Shown here: piece after piece, positions 44,746-55,749 of the stretch | Numbering within the stretch: position 1 is the first letter of the stretch | Layout: every line of letters begins with the position of its first letter | Assembly: GCA_030704615.1 (NCBI GenBank) | Contig: CM060733.1 | Span: forward strand, 2,976,001 to 3,040,000 | Source of the DNA: Takakia lepidozioides | Taxonomy: Eukaryota > Streptophyta > Takakiopsida > Takakiales > Takakiaceae | Reading direction: 5' to 3' | Length of the DNA: 64,000 nt | Notes under the pieces: generated by a model | Told to the model about the DNA's origin: nothing | The model's database searches: none | Seen by the model: only the letters and a program-made list of their open reading frames with translations | Position numbers and translations under genes: made by a program

Positions 44746-45804
44746 TGTCACGAACATAGCCCAGAAGAACTTATCAGGAGTAAATACCAGAAGTTACCAA
44801 GTTACCATGTTATCGAAAATTATCATGATTTATCGTGATTTATCATGATTTACCATGATTTACCATAAGTTACCATTAATTATCAAGTTACCGGGAGTTT
44901 ACCAAATTATCGAGAGTAACTTGGGAAACTGCTCAGGAAGCTTCATTTGGATAAAACTTCTCCATCAAGCTACCTTTTTTATTTAAGGAAACTTCTCCAT
45001 CAAGGAACCTCAATTTTGTATGAAATCGATGCCATAGAATGGCCCCTCTCGTGGACTATCAGAATTGGGCAACTGATGGTCCTAATTTCAGATTAAGTTG
45101 TTTCATTAGGCAAGTAAGGGGTTAGGCTTTGATGAAGGTAATTCTCTCTTTTTCATGCTAAGATTTATTCAATAAGCCAAATTGGATTGTTTTTGGCTTA
45201 TTGGATAAGGGATCCCAAGGGAACAAGCCATACTAATCTCGCCTCAATCCCAATTGATGCCATCACTCAAATCTTAGATAAACTACCAAAAAATGATATG
45301 TTTATCCAATAGCCCCAATAATGGGCCCCACATTTGAGGGGTGGTGTTTTCTGGATCTCAGGCTGATTGCCCTAGAATGGTATGCAAGGAAGGTACGTTG
45401 GGCGGGTATACAGGTCAGAGCCGGATATGTACCACAATATGTCCAGCCCTGGGGAAGCCTCTTAGGGAACCTCTTAGTAACAAGTATATATAGGAGGCGA
45501 GACTGAACACTCTTCAGTCTCGCCAACACCAGTTCAAGCTACTCTTGTTTCCAGTTCCAGTACTCCAGCCCAGTTCCCAGTACTGTAGTCCAGTTTCCAG
45601 TATCTAGTACTCCAGTCCAGTTTCCAGCATTCCAGTATTCAAGTCGAGTTCCAATATCTTGTACTCTTGTCCATTGTTATAAAGATCATCTTGATTCATG
45701 TTTACTCATCATGCATTCGGCCACGCCGACCTTGACTTCTTGTCTAGTCTTGTATCTCTAGTCTGATATCTTGTTTGTATTCAGTCATGTTCTCGTCCTT
45801 GACA
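44746..45804 (+). repeat. RE1 3' LTR with an internal insertion of about 440 bp
   Basis: Starts TGTCACG, ends TCCTTGACA. It aligns with the 5' LTR except for about 440 extra bases between about 45012 and 45450, which begin TTTTGTATGAAATCG and end before CCTGGGGAAGC. The insert has no coding region and no clear terminal repeats. Its TATA box lies at 45485-45492. Confidence 0.83.
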
Positions 45805-46011
45805 GGTACAAAGATGACATATCGCATTGCTTATTTGGTCAACTGTTATAATATTCCTCCATCTTTGTTCTTGAATACTATCAGACTGACATCTATTTGG
45901 TGCCCATGAGTACGGATGAACATACAGGAAAAATGAAAGGAAAAAAAAGATGTTGCTCAGGTGGGAGTTGTGGACAAGATAGCAGTTATTACGTGCGTTT
46001 CATCAAGTATT
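45805..46011 (+). pseudogene. pogo/Tigger-like DDE transposase, N-terminal part of the catalytic domain
   Basis: With stops, the plus strand reads YNIPPSLFLNTIRLTSIWCP, KKDVAQVGVVDKIAVIT and CVSSS. This resembles the start of the DDE_1 domain (N-x-D-Q-T-G-x-H-x-x-P, then G-D-K-R-x-I-T). It is cut at 46012 by an antisense LTR. The flanking 5 bp GTATT pairs with GTGTT next to the C-terminal half (reverse complement of 11037-11041). Joining both halves without the LTR keeps the frame open across the join. Confidence 0.6.
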
Positions 46012-46372
46012 TGTCAAGGACGAGAACATGACTGAACACAAACAAGAGATCAGACTAGAGGTACAAGACTAGACAAGAAGTCAACTTTAGTCAAGGTCGA
46101 CGTGGCCGAATGCATGATGGATAAACATGGATCAAGATGAGCTTTATAACAATGGACATGAGTACAAGATACTGGAACTCGACTTGAATACTAGAATGCT
46201 GGAAACTGGACTGGAGTACCAGATACTGGAAACTGGACTAGAGTACTGGGATTGGAAACAAGAGTAACTTGAACTTGTGTTGGCAAGACTGAAGAGTGTC
46301 CAGTCTCGCCTTATATATATACTGGCTGCTAGGAAGTTCCATAAGAAGTTTCCCCAATGGAAGCAGATCTGA
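46012..46372 (-). repeat. Truncated RE1-type LTR, antisense
   Basis: It begins with the reverse complement of the LTR 3' end (TGTCAAGGACGAGAAC), continues through the inverted CAGT-rich region and TATATATA, and breaks off near 46372 before the LTR start. A partner for the inverted recombination is proposed under findings. Confidence 0.82.
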
Positions 46373-49300
46373 AAAAGCAATTTATATTTAAATAGGCTTG
46401 GAAGCCTGTTATGGGCCTGGTGGGCGTTTAAGGGTTAAAAGCTTTGGCTCAAGTTTTTCGAGGACACTCCTTTTGATAGCTATTGCCATGACCTTGGCCC
46501 CATTTATCACATATCTCTCATGAGGTTATGTGAATATGGCTTCCCATAAGAGATATCATCCACACATTTTTCAAGAATGTTCTTTTAGTTACGGAAAGGC
46601 GGTTGTGTATTGTATGCCATGTACGCACTCAGGATCACTGCCCTGGATGTGACGACAACCATATCTGCCTTGGTGAGTGTTGGATGAGGCATACCGCATA
46701 ATCAGTGTGTTTCCCTGTTGGTCATTGGGTTGTGTGGCTCATGGGTGTGTAAGGTGTGCGTTTTTGTGTTTTGTGTGGGAGGTTGAACATTTTTGGCTTG
46801 TGGTCTTGTTTTGGGGTGATGCTTGGGGAGGGGGAAGAGGATTGTGTGCACAAAGGGTAGACTAGGGGGTTCAAACTCCCCCTCCGTCTTGGGAAGACAT
46901 TGCTAGCTTGGGGGTGATTGCAGGTGCTCGCGGCAAGCAAGCATATACACATGAAGCAAGTAAAACGGTTGGCAGTGGCAGGTTGCTTGTGGGTTGAAAC
47001 GACGAAACATAGGGCTTTTCTTGGGATAAACGGTTTCGGCCCCATCATTCGCCCATGATAAAATGATAACTTTGCCCATTTTTTTGGCCGGAAGTGTTTG
47101 CCAGATCGGGCAATATTTGGCCTGAGCTGGGATTTAGGGAGGAATTCTCAAAAATGGAAATTTGTATCTCTACATAGGTTAGAATGATGGGTCTTTTTTT
47201 CCAGGTTGTGAGTAAGTAGGCAAGGAAGACTATGACCGCTGGAATTGTGGTTCCACGTGGAATTTGGACACCCCAATGCTGATTTGGGGGTCAATTGTAC
47301 TGTATGATATTTTTTACCCCCCTATTTTCCCATACAAAGCAACCCTTATGAGATTTGGAATTAGGCTCTGAAATTTTGGGCCAACATGCTTTAGGTGCCA
47401 CATATTCACAATGTGGATGACTTGTATGAATGGAAAATCATCTTGGCAGGCCAAATTCTCTTTGAGCACCGCAACCTGAATGGATTCTAGATGTCAACCC
47501 ACGGTGGATATGCCGACCTAGCCGCCTGGCGGCTTACCCTGCAGAGCTACCCTGCAGAGTCGGCAGGGGCTTGCCCATTCCGTAATACATTATCAGTGAT
47601 GATCATAAACTTCTTTACATCAACTAGTGCCGTCAAGTTCATAATGCATGAACTAGGTCATAAAATTCCAGCTCACGAACTAGAATTTTTTTTGCAGCAC
47701 TATTCAATTTCATTGATTCATATGACATGGGATGTCTATCTTTTAACCCCTAATGGTTGGACGAGCCCGTTTTTGGTGGACCCACTACAAAATGGAACAT
47801 ACTCTCATGGATGAGGGTATATTCCTCAGTTGACAAACATCCATAGGGATGAACCTCTTGAAAGTCACCCTATACTTCATGCACCTGCTGTAAAGACTTA
47901 GGTGATATGACCTTGTGATTAGGAAGATTTTAACAAAAATCCAATCCCAACATTTCTACTTTACTCCAATTTCAGAGCCAAAGAATGGTTTGACGCATGT
48001 TAAGCTGACCTGTCCGATCAAAGTGAAGTGAGGTGTAATAATAAGACTTCCATAAACTTGTTTCCAGTCTGTGACATGAACATGGACCTTAAGGATAATC
48101 TCAAGGCCTACCCACCCTTGGGACTAGACTGAAATTTAAACTGGGGGCTGGAAGCCTGCCTTTGAACAATACACGATGCAGAGAGGAATTATTGCTTGGT
48201 GTGGCAACAGCCTCAAGACAATATCCATCTTATACATTGTCTGGGATGTTCTCAATAGAGACTGACCATATTCATTAACATCAAGAATATTGTCCCTACA
48301 CCTCTGTTCACTAACTTTGAAAACCTTGAGGCTGAGCCTAAAGCCCTGGCCCCGTTGGGGTCTAATTGCTGAGCAGCACACACACACAGCAAGTTGGTGC
48401 TTGTGTCAAGGGCTTTCTAGACGATATGTGGAAAACCCAAACTAATGGTCTTCACCATGGTTCTGCCCAAACTGTGCAAAGGGTCTATGGCCACAAGGCT
48501 ATGGCAAACAACTTCCTAAGAGTACATTCTCTTCTGCCCACTTCCACTTGGGATTTGACAACAGGAGGGTGTAACTCCACTATAGGGATAACACAAACCA
48601 TAGTGTCTACCCCATCTCCGATCTTCCTTCCTAGCTCTTCTTTCCCTTTAACACCAGCCACACCCTTACTACCATGCGGGACTGCCTCACCACTGTCAGG
48701 CCCTTGTCAGACTACACCCAATAGCTCTTCACATGAAAAGTTTCACCCTTCACTCTTGAGTCCTGACGAGGCTTGGAAGCTGGCTGCACTTTCAATTCCC
48801 GCACAAAGTTTAGGCTTTCATTGTAAGATCCTTGCTACGTGAACTTGACTTTGGCTTATTTGTTTGAAATATCAAAACGTCAGCCTTGGCAGCCTAAGTC
48901 TGTCTGTCTGTCTGTCTCTGTTTGTGCATGTGTGTCTCTGGATATTCCATGTTACAATATTGAAGTTAAGGTCAATGCTACCTGTCCCAAGTTTTGCAGT
49001 TCAATATGGGAAGCAGTACCTATTGATTGTCACCCCTATTTCGCAGCAGGATTCTGCCACATCCATGATGATGATTAGGAGAGGTAAAGAGTGAGAGTGT
49101 CTACTTATTTGCTGTGGTTGCCCACAAATCCACACCTAATGAGCATTAATTTCACTTGTCCAATTTGCTTTAAGCATCACTAGAAAAAATCTGAGATGGT
49201 CCAGCCAACACATCAATGCCAGCCTGCCACTACTAAAAAAAATGCATCGTCATTAAGCAGCCATGTTATTCATTGCTTGATGAACATCAAACTCCTGGTT

Positions 49301-49990
49301 TCAGACAATTACTATGCTAAGGCCCTGAAATTCCTCCAGGTAACTACAAATTTAGGCATAGCCGTCAGAGAAACAGAGGAAATGTCTGACCACCTGTGAA
49401 ATCAAACAACCTCTAAAGGTTCATTTTAGCTATCATGTTGAGTTTTCATAACCTCCTTCCACACAATAAAACTTCGGAACATAAACATCTGATCAAAAAA
49501 TGTTACCCTCATTCTTTCCATTTGTGAACCAACTATTGGTGAATTTTTTTCCAGGATAACAGGACAAGAACCACGCACTCTTGTATCAAAGCAGAAATGG
49601 AACTACTTTTCAAACACGAAAACCCTTCCTTCTCACTTATTTAGCTTCATCTTGGGTCTACTTCCAAGTCTACCGAGTACATCCTTTCTGTCTCAACATG
49701 GCAGTAGCCTTAAAAGACCAAGAAAAGAAAGAGCCAGAAATGGACAATGTGAAGGCAAGCGGTCATGCAAGGAGAGAGAAAGAGAGAATCTTATCCAGAC
49801 ATTACGCTGCTTTCAACCTTGTAATGCTTTGCCATTACTTGCCAAATTTGTCAGGCATGATGTTGAACCTCCCCTGTGAAAATGCAGGCATATTGTGGAA
49901 GCATGACAAGAATGGAATTGTGAATGTGAAAGAGTTTTATTGCTATATGAGTAAGGACAGTAAAGGGGAAAACCAGAATTGGTATCAATT
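46373..49990. other. Intergenic, with a dispersed repeat
   Basis: No supportable gene. 47730-47960 (TTTTTGGTGGACCCACT, GGATGAACCT) is similar to 51029-51240 in the same orientation. 47280-47440 is similar to 51330-51450 in reverse orientation (TTCCAAAT, GGCACCTAAA, TTGTATG). A TCTG microsatellite stands at about 48899-48917. A frame of 158 codons at 48366-48842 is Ser/Pro/Thr-rich and unrecognised. Confidence 0.4.
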
Positions 49991-49997
49991 AATATAC

Positions 49998-50205
49998 CAA
50001 CATATCAAGTTTTCCTTCAAAATGAGCATCAACTTTCTTGAACAGCTCCTCTCGAGCTTCCCGTGATGAAACATTGCACACAGAACCTTCCACCTTCAAG
50101 CCTGCCTCGCTCCATGATTTCAAGCGGTCATTGAGGGTCCCTTCCGATCTTCCACAGGTGTATACAGACACTCCCAGCCCCGCTAGCTCTTCCACCATGG
50201 CATGG
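49998..50205 (-). pseudogene. One exon of a tropinone-reductase-like short-chain dehydrogenase
   Basis: On the minus strand, an AG acceptor before 50205 and a GT donor (GTATAT) after 49998 enclose an open 208-nt exon: GHAMVEELAGLGVSVYTCGR (the Gly-His straddles the acceptor), WSEAGLKVEGSVCNVSSREA, FEGKLDMLV. This is the stretch after the Rossmann TGxxxGIG loop up to just before the NNAG motif in NAD(P)-dependent SDRs of the tropinone reductase group. An intron right after the GIG glycine fits plant genes of this group. I could not find the neighbouring exons, so it may be a gene with long introns or an isolated fragment. Confidence 0.55.
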
Positions 50206-50807
50206 CTGCCAGCTTCCAAGTGGTATATCAGAACCAACTTACAGTGCTTTTGCAACTCTGGAGTAAGTGTCAAGTTTCCCAAATTCGATGGACTAGGTAA
50301 CAGCTTAATGGATCTCTCCCACCATCTGGGGAAAGGGTCAGTAGCCCACCAAAGACAAAGGTGACTTCGCTCGCTAAATTTTAGTTGCCTACTGCATTAA
50401 TACAAAGAAAGCCAGTGCTAAAATACTTTGTAGAATTCTGGAAGATGAATGGCGAGGGCTAGTTGGATAGAGGGTGATGAAACCCAAATTGATATCCCCA
50501 ATAATTGATCAATTACCAATGTAAAAGATTACTGGACGCATTCACAGATACCAGGCTGATCTTCTCACACAAACACCCGCTCAAAATGCTAGGGTGACCT
50601 CAGCACTGTCAAAATGCTTTGGCTTAAAGAGATAATGGGGTGAGTAGCATCCGGTGCACAAAATCTCTTCACTGGCTGAAAGCCCACTAGAAAATCGAAT
50701 CTTTGTCAAACTGTTTTATTCCTCAGGCGACGAAGGCCAGGGATAAACTACACTCAGCACACCATGTTACCAATGCTCATTTTGTGCGTCTCTGTTGCCG
50801 CTTAGGG

Positions 50808-50972
50808 TGTGGTGGCCTATCCCCGATTAGAGACCTATGACCGCACATTCACATGTCCTATAAACGGATGTATCTCTACCTATGCCCGCACATTCACATG
50901 TCCTATAAATGGATGTATCTCTACCTATGACCGCAGAGGCCACCATGGAACGGTTATAGGTCTCTTCCAAGT
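50808..50972. repeat. 45-bp tandem repeat inside an imperfect inverted repeat
   Basis: The unit starting CTATGACCGCACATTCACAT recurs after 45 bp (50835 and 50880). The block is bounded by AGAGACCTATGACCG and, further right, CGGTTATAGGTCTCT, nearly its complement, and by GGTGGCCTAT with AGGCCACC. Confidence 0.7.
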
Positions 50973-51028
50973 TCCAAGTTCCAACTTCCATGATCCACCT
51001 GGCTGACACCGAGGTCTCTAGTTTGTAC

Positions 51029-51560
51029 CTTTTAACCCTTGAAGGACGAGCTATTTTTTGGTGGGCCCACTGAAAAAGAGTACATACACTTATGGATGGG
51101 GGTGTAACTTCTTACCCCCAATCATCCAGGGGGATGAACCTTATACTTATGTGCATATCTACTATGTACACGTCCTGTAAAAAATGTAGGCAAATTGACC
51201 ATTGCATTTGGGAGATTATAACAAAATAATATGCCCCAATTTGTAAACATATTCAAAAATTGCATGCAAAAAATTGTTTGACCATAAAATTACAGTATCG
51301 AGTTGAATCTTCCTACACAAAGGCCCTCCATAATCTGATTATATGGCACCTAAACCACTGCCTCCCACAAAAATCAGACCCAAATTCCAAAAATTCAGAT
51401 AGGCTGCTTTGTATGTGAAATCTGGGGGGGTAAAGTGTCTTGTTTTGGCTTCTTTCACAATTACACCCATGAGATGATATTTTTTTTCCAATTCCTGTGG
51501 TTAGTAAGTGCCCAGTAACATTTCATAGTGCCCTGTCCAAAAAATTTGGGATTATGATAA
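51029..51560. repeat. Dispersed repeat, second copy
   Basis: Related to pieces at 47280-47440 (reverse) and 47730-47960 (same strand). No coding region. Confidence 0.5.
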
Positions 51561-52244
51561 ATTTTCAGCCCTAGATGTTATTTTGAAAATTGCCCATTTG
51601 GCTGCCACGAAGGCAGGTCAATGGTGCTCTAACATTGGATTTACTGACCCCTTGGCACTTTGAAAAATTCTAGGGAGCAGAGCCTTTATGATTTTTTTGG
51701 TGCACAAATTGATCTGGGGTCTTGCTTCTCTATCCATGCTTCCATTTTGTATGAGTCTGGTTTGTAAATGTGAAGGCGCTGTAAATTCCCACACATGCTC
51801 CTCTCTGACATCCACAATTTATCTTGAGGGTTCACTTCCATCCACTATCATCCACTATCAAACTGGAGCGTGGCAAAAAACTGGCGCGACCCGAATCGGG
51901 TCGCGTCGTCCTTTGTGTCAGAGCCCAAGGTAGAGGATGACTTTTTCACGGAGGGAAAGGGCACCAGAGCCTTAAAATAATGTAAGGGGGTGAAAGCTGG
52001 CTTGGACCCACCAGTACTTATTTTATTATTTACGCATGCATGTTCTGGACTGACGAATGTAGTGGCAGGGATGAATTCTCAGCGAGATTCATTCATCCGA
52101 TAGGGCCGCGGCAGTCCCCGCGACACTGACGGTGAACCTGATTGAAATGATGACCTCAGTTTACAAGAGGCAAAGATGCTTCTAAACAATCTCCTTCAAC
52201 AGGTGCGAGGGAAATTTTGAGTTGTTATGATAACATCAAAGCAA
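51561..52244. other. Intergenic with a GC-rich perfect hairpin
   Basis: No gene seen. At 51885-51905 the arms CGCGACCCGA and TCGGGTCGCG pair perfectly around one base. It may be a remnant of a GC-rich transposon end. Confidence 0.4.
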
Positions 52245-53830
52245 TAGAGGTCGCACGCCTTCACTAAAAGTCAGCGAAAATCTCGAAGTTCGAGACTATT
52301 CTAAATGTTTTGCAACAATTGAAGTACCTCAAAATGTCAATGAAGCATTGGAAAGCGATGAAGTTGATGGATGGGAGAATGCTATGCAAATGGAGTATCA
52401 GTCGTTCATTAAAAATGGAACGTGGGAACTCACTGGTTTTCCAAATGAAGAAAAACGACTGGTTGTAAGTGGGTTTTTGCTAGAAAATACAAAGAGGATC
52501 GAATGATTGATGGACTCAAGTCTAGATTGATTGTTAAGGGATATTCATAGACGGAAGGAGTGAATTACTCTGACACTTTTTCACCAGTTGTGAAGATGGC
52601 ATCAATCGGGACTTTACTTGCATGGGCAGCGTCAAATGACCTAGAGATTCATCAAGTGGACGTTAAAACGACATATTTGAATGGTGATCTTAAAGGGGAA
52701 ATTTACATACAACACCTAAGGGCTTTGTGATAGCAGTAGTTGAAAAAAAGTTTGCAAGCTCAGAAGATCTCTTTATGGGTTGAAACAGTCTTCCTGAGCA
52801 TGGTACCAACGCATGGATGGATACGTAATGGTTTGAGGATTTGAAAAAGGAAGTGCCAAATGTAATGTCTATATGAAGCGAGCACGAAAATGCTTCGTCG
52901 TCTTATTACTGTTTGTGGATGATGCTATCTTGTTTGGCAATCGCTTAGACTATATCAAGGAAATAAAGAGTATACTCGTAACAGACAGATATTGAGATGG
53001 TGGATTATGGCGAGATCCAATACTGCCTTGGAAATCACATTATTTGTGACCAAGAAAAAATACTGATTCATATGAACCAAAACCGTTACCTTGAAAATGT
53101 GTCGAGTGAATTCCAAATGGATGACTGTAAGCCAGTCTGAACATGGCATGGAAGCGAACCTCAAATTGTCTATGGAAATGTGTCCTTCTTCAAGACAAAA
53201 ACAAGAGCAAATGAGAAAAATTCCATACAAAGATGCAATTGGAAGCTTGATATACTCATCCACTTATACAAGACCTGATATTATTTTTGTTGTCAATGTT
53301 CTGAGTCGATTTATGGAGAATCCAAGTAATCTCCATTGGGATGCAGTTAAGCCGGTGTTCATATACATCAAAGGGGTTACCATCGATTTCGGAATTTCTT
53401 TTGGTCCCAACAAATGCTACTTGCAACAATGATGGGATCTTGCGAGGATATTGTGACTCAGATTATGCAAGAGAAATGGATACTAGAAAATCCACATCAA
53501 GCTCTTGTTTCACCTTTAACGTTGGAATAATTTCTTGGCATAGCCAAAAGAAGGCGGCTACAACACTGTCAAGCATTGAAATGGAGTACATGGCTGGCAT
53601 TGAAGCTGCTAAGGAAGCAATATGGTTGAAGAGGTTGCTGAAGGATACCGGGTACAAACAAACCGGACTTCTCAACATTGATTGGGATAAGCAAAGTTTC
53701 ATTGCGCTAACAAAATTTACCAAGTATCATGGTAAAGAAGCAAATTGCAATGCACTTCCATTTCATCCGGGAAAAGGTGGAGGAAGGAGAAATGTAGTTG
53801 GAATATTGTCCAACACAATTACAGGTTGAT
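52245..53830 (+). pseudogene. Ty1/copia reverse transcriptase and RNase H, 5'-truncated
   Basis: Typical copia blocks in changing frames: VDGWENAMQMEYQSFIKNGT with WEL, GVNYSDTFSPVVKMASI, HQVDVKTTYLNGDLKGE, LLFVDDAILFGN (catalytic FVDD near 52910), IPYKDAIGSLIYSSTYTRPD, and RNase H GYCDSDYAREMDTRKSTSS with SIEMEYMAGIEAAKEAIWL. Gag, protease, integrase and the 5' LTR are missing. Stops and frameshifts abound. Confidence 0.85.
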
Positions 53831-53935
53831 GATATATTTCCAAAACTGCTGCCTACGACTAGTTGTGTAGTTTTGAGTTTCATAGAGAGCGATTAAATGT
53901 TCTACCACTGACTTGGCAAGAAAACTGAGCAGGAG

Positions 53936-54144
53936 TGTTAGATATAAGCTTTCCTCCCAAGTCAACTATACATAAATAGTTCAGCGGTGCAACATTATCA
54001 CTGCACAACAGTGGCCGCTATCTAAAGATATATTCCGTAGATATCAGAAGGAGATTAGAATAATAGACATCCTCCCCAAGTGGATCGGAACTCGTGCATA
54101 TACTTCTCTCATTATATTCATTTGATACTCTTCATTCCTCAACA
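53936..54144 (+). repeat. Copia 3' LTR
   Basis: After the purine-rich GAAAACTGAGCAGGAG the sequence TGTTAGATATAAG starts a 209-bp LTR that ends CCTCAACA. TGTTAG...CAACA ends are typical of plant copia elements. No 5' partner is in the window. Confidence 0.65.
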
Positions 54145-54419
54145 TCTTATGATCTCCTACTAGTGGGTTTCTCAATATTTTTCCAACATATGCCTCTCAT
54201 GCGTCTCATTTTATCTGAAGAATCACTTTACTTGAGGATTTCCAAGGGGCCAAGGGGGTGCCACATATACTATGCCAGGGTTGTTGATACATTAGCTAAT
54301 AGGGTCTCTCATTTCCACATAGATATGCCTCAAGTTGAAGAGGAGGTAAATTAAGAAAACAGTGGTTATAATATCCGTGTGTTTCAAAAAGTCAGGGCTA
54401 ATGATAACCACACCGTAGA

Positions 54420-55656
54420 CTATTGAGAGAGAGCATATCTTCAACATCCTGCAGAAAGTCACCTGCCAGTGATCCCAGGGCCCACTCCTGAGTGAGTAGT
54501 GTATCAAAGTGCCAAATTATGGATCAGTCGAGAAATAGAAAGTAGAGCTCGAACATACCTTGCCACCAGCATGAGCATCAATAAAGAACACACATGAAAT
54601 GAGCTGGAAGGTTGACTTGAAAACACACGGGCTTTGTTTTGTGAGATCAACTCTCCTACTGAGGTACTTACTACTGTTTACTAGAAGGATTGGAAAAAGC
54701 TCAAGGTAATACTGATTGTGTTTGCACTGAGGTCTATCATTTCAACCCAGATGCTCGCATAAGCATGAAAGGGATGTGAATGAAAGACTTCATTCAAGGC
54801 ACATCCAACATGCATAGCCATAGAAGTGCAACCCTTAGAGGAAGAGAAAACCATTGCCCCCAAAAGAGATGCAAGTCTTGAGCCAGGAAAGTACCCCTTG
54901 CAACGGCAAGCCAACACGCTTCGCAAGCTCCATATACACCAATGACATGATGAGTGGCAAGCCTTCAGTCCATGAGAAACCCACGATAATGACAACAGTG
55001 TGTGACGTGTCGGGCATATTGCCAAGACTTGTTACTTGAAAGAGAGAAGTTTGAATGATATGACTGAAACAAAGTTTTAGTTGCATATCTCTAGGAAAAG
55101 GCCTGACAAAGGGAGGCAACTGCTCTTTCGTAGTTTGCAAAAATATCCAGTTGTGTCCGAGTTCACTTGCAGATAGCACGTGGTATTTGTTAGAGTAGAA
55201 AGGTTTCTCTGCGATTATGGCTTGGAAAGTTCACTTTGGCTTCCTTTTCTTACAGAGGGATACGTTTCTATGCATTTGAAATTGTTGGAGTACTAAGTTG
55301 CTAGTTGTGGGGGGGGGGACAGACATTCACGTAGCCCTGTGTGCAAGTAGAGCGGTATATTACAATGCGAATGATTAACTCCATAAAAAATTACATGTAT
55401 GGAGAACTACGGTGCTGACAAATACATGAACCTGGGCAATTCATGTAACATCATGGTCCTTGAACGGCGACAAGGCATGTCCTTTGTGTTCTCCTGGTCT
55501 GCAGGACTAGCATGTCAGGCCAATTAATCTGAAAAGATAGCAGAGTGGGGAGTCTTGGAAATAAGGAAGTTACCTTCAAGGGGGTAGACAGGCTCAAGCT
55601 CAGCAACCATACTCTCCAGCTGAGCTTCAACTTCCTCAGCCGTGATTCTTGGATAC
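54420..55656 (-). pseudogene. Scattered exons of a SirB1/transglutaminase-like gene
   Basis: Minus-strand open segments with splice-like borders: 55656-55574 (YPRITAEEVEAQLESMVAEL), 54962-54895 (LPLIMSLVYMELAKRVGLPL, donor GTACTT), 54603-54559 (CVFFIDAHAGGK, donor GTATGT) and a possible start at 54448 (DVEDMLSLNS). Order and content fit the SirB1 N-terminal (Transglut_core2) family: 'YP.L....Y..QLD', 'GIPLTLS..Y.EVARRLGLPL' and 'F.DPF.GG'. Plant members are chloroplast-targeted proteins. The 'GV.FPGHF' block appears only in a shifted frame (GYFPGS), and no first or last exon was found, so the gene may be decayed. Confidence 0.4.
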
Positions 55657-55749
55657 CTACAATTCAGGAGTGGCGTTAAAAGCATCCCAGAACAAGGGGC
55701 TGTATCACCAAATCTACAGTGACATGTACAAGAAACCAGAATAACCACC

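Larger units (their letters stand above)
11788..45804 (+). mobile_element. RE1: outer Ty3/gypsy (chromovirus-type) retrotransposon, interrupted
   Basis: LTRs at 11788-12352 and 44746-45804 begin TGTCACG and end TGACA. Between them, in order: gag (12391-13556), a 27-kb insertion (RE2), then protease, reverse transcriptase, RNase H and integrase (40857-43870), an inverted chromodomain fragment, a polypurine tract and the 3' LTR. The expected 5-bp target duplication is absent (AACAC to the left, GGTAC to the right), as would result from later recombination between LTRs. All frames are broken, so the copy cannot act on its own. Confidence 0.85.
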
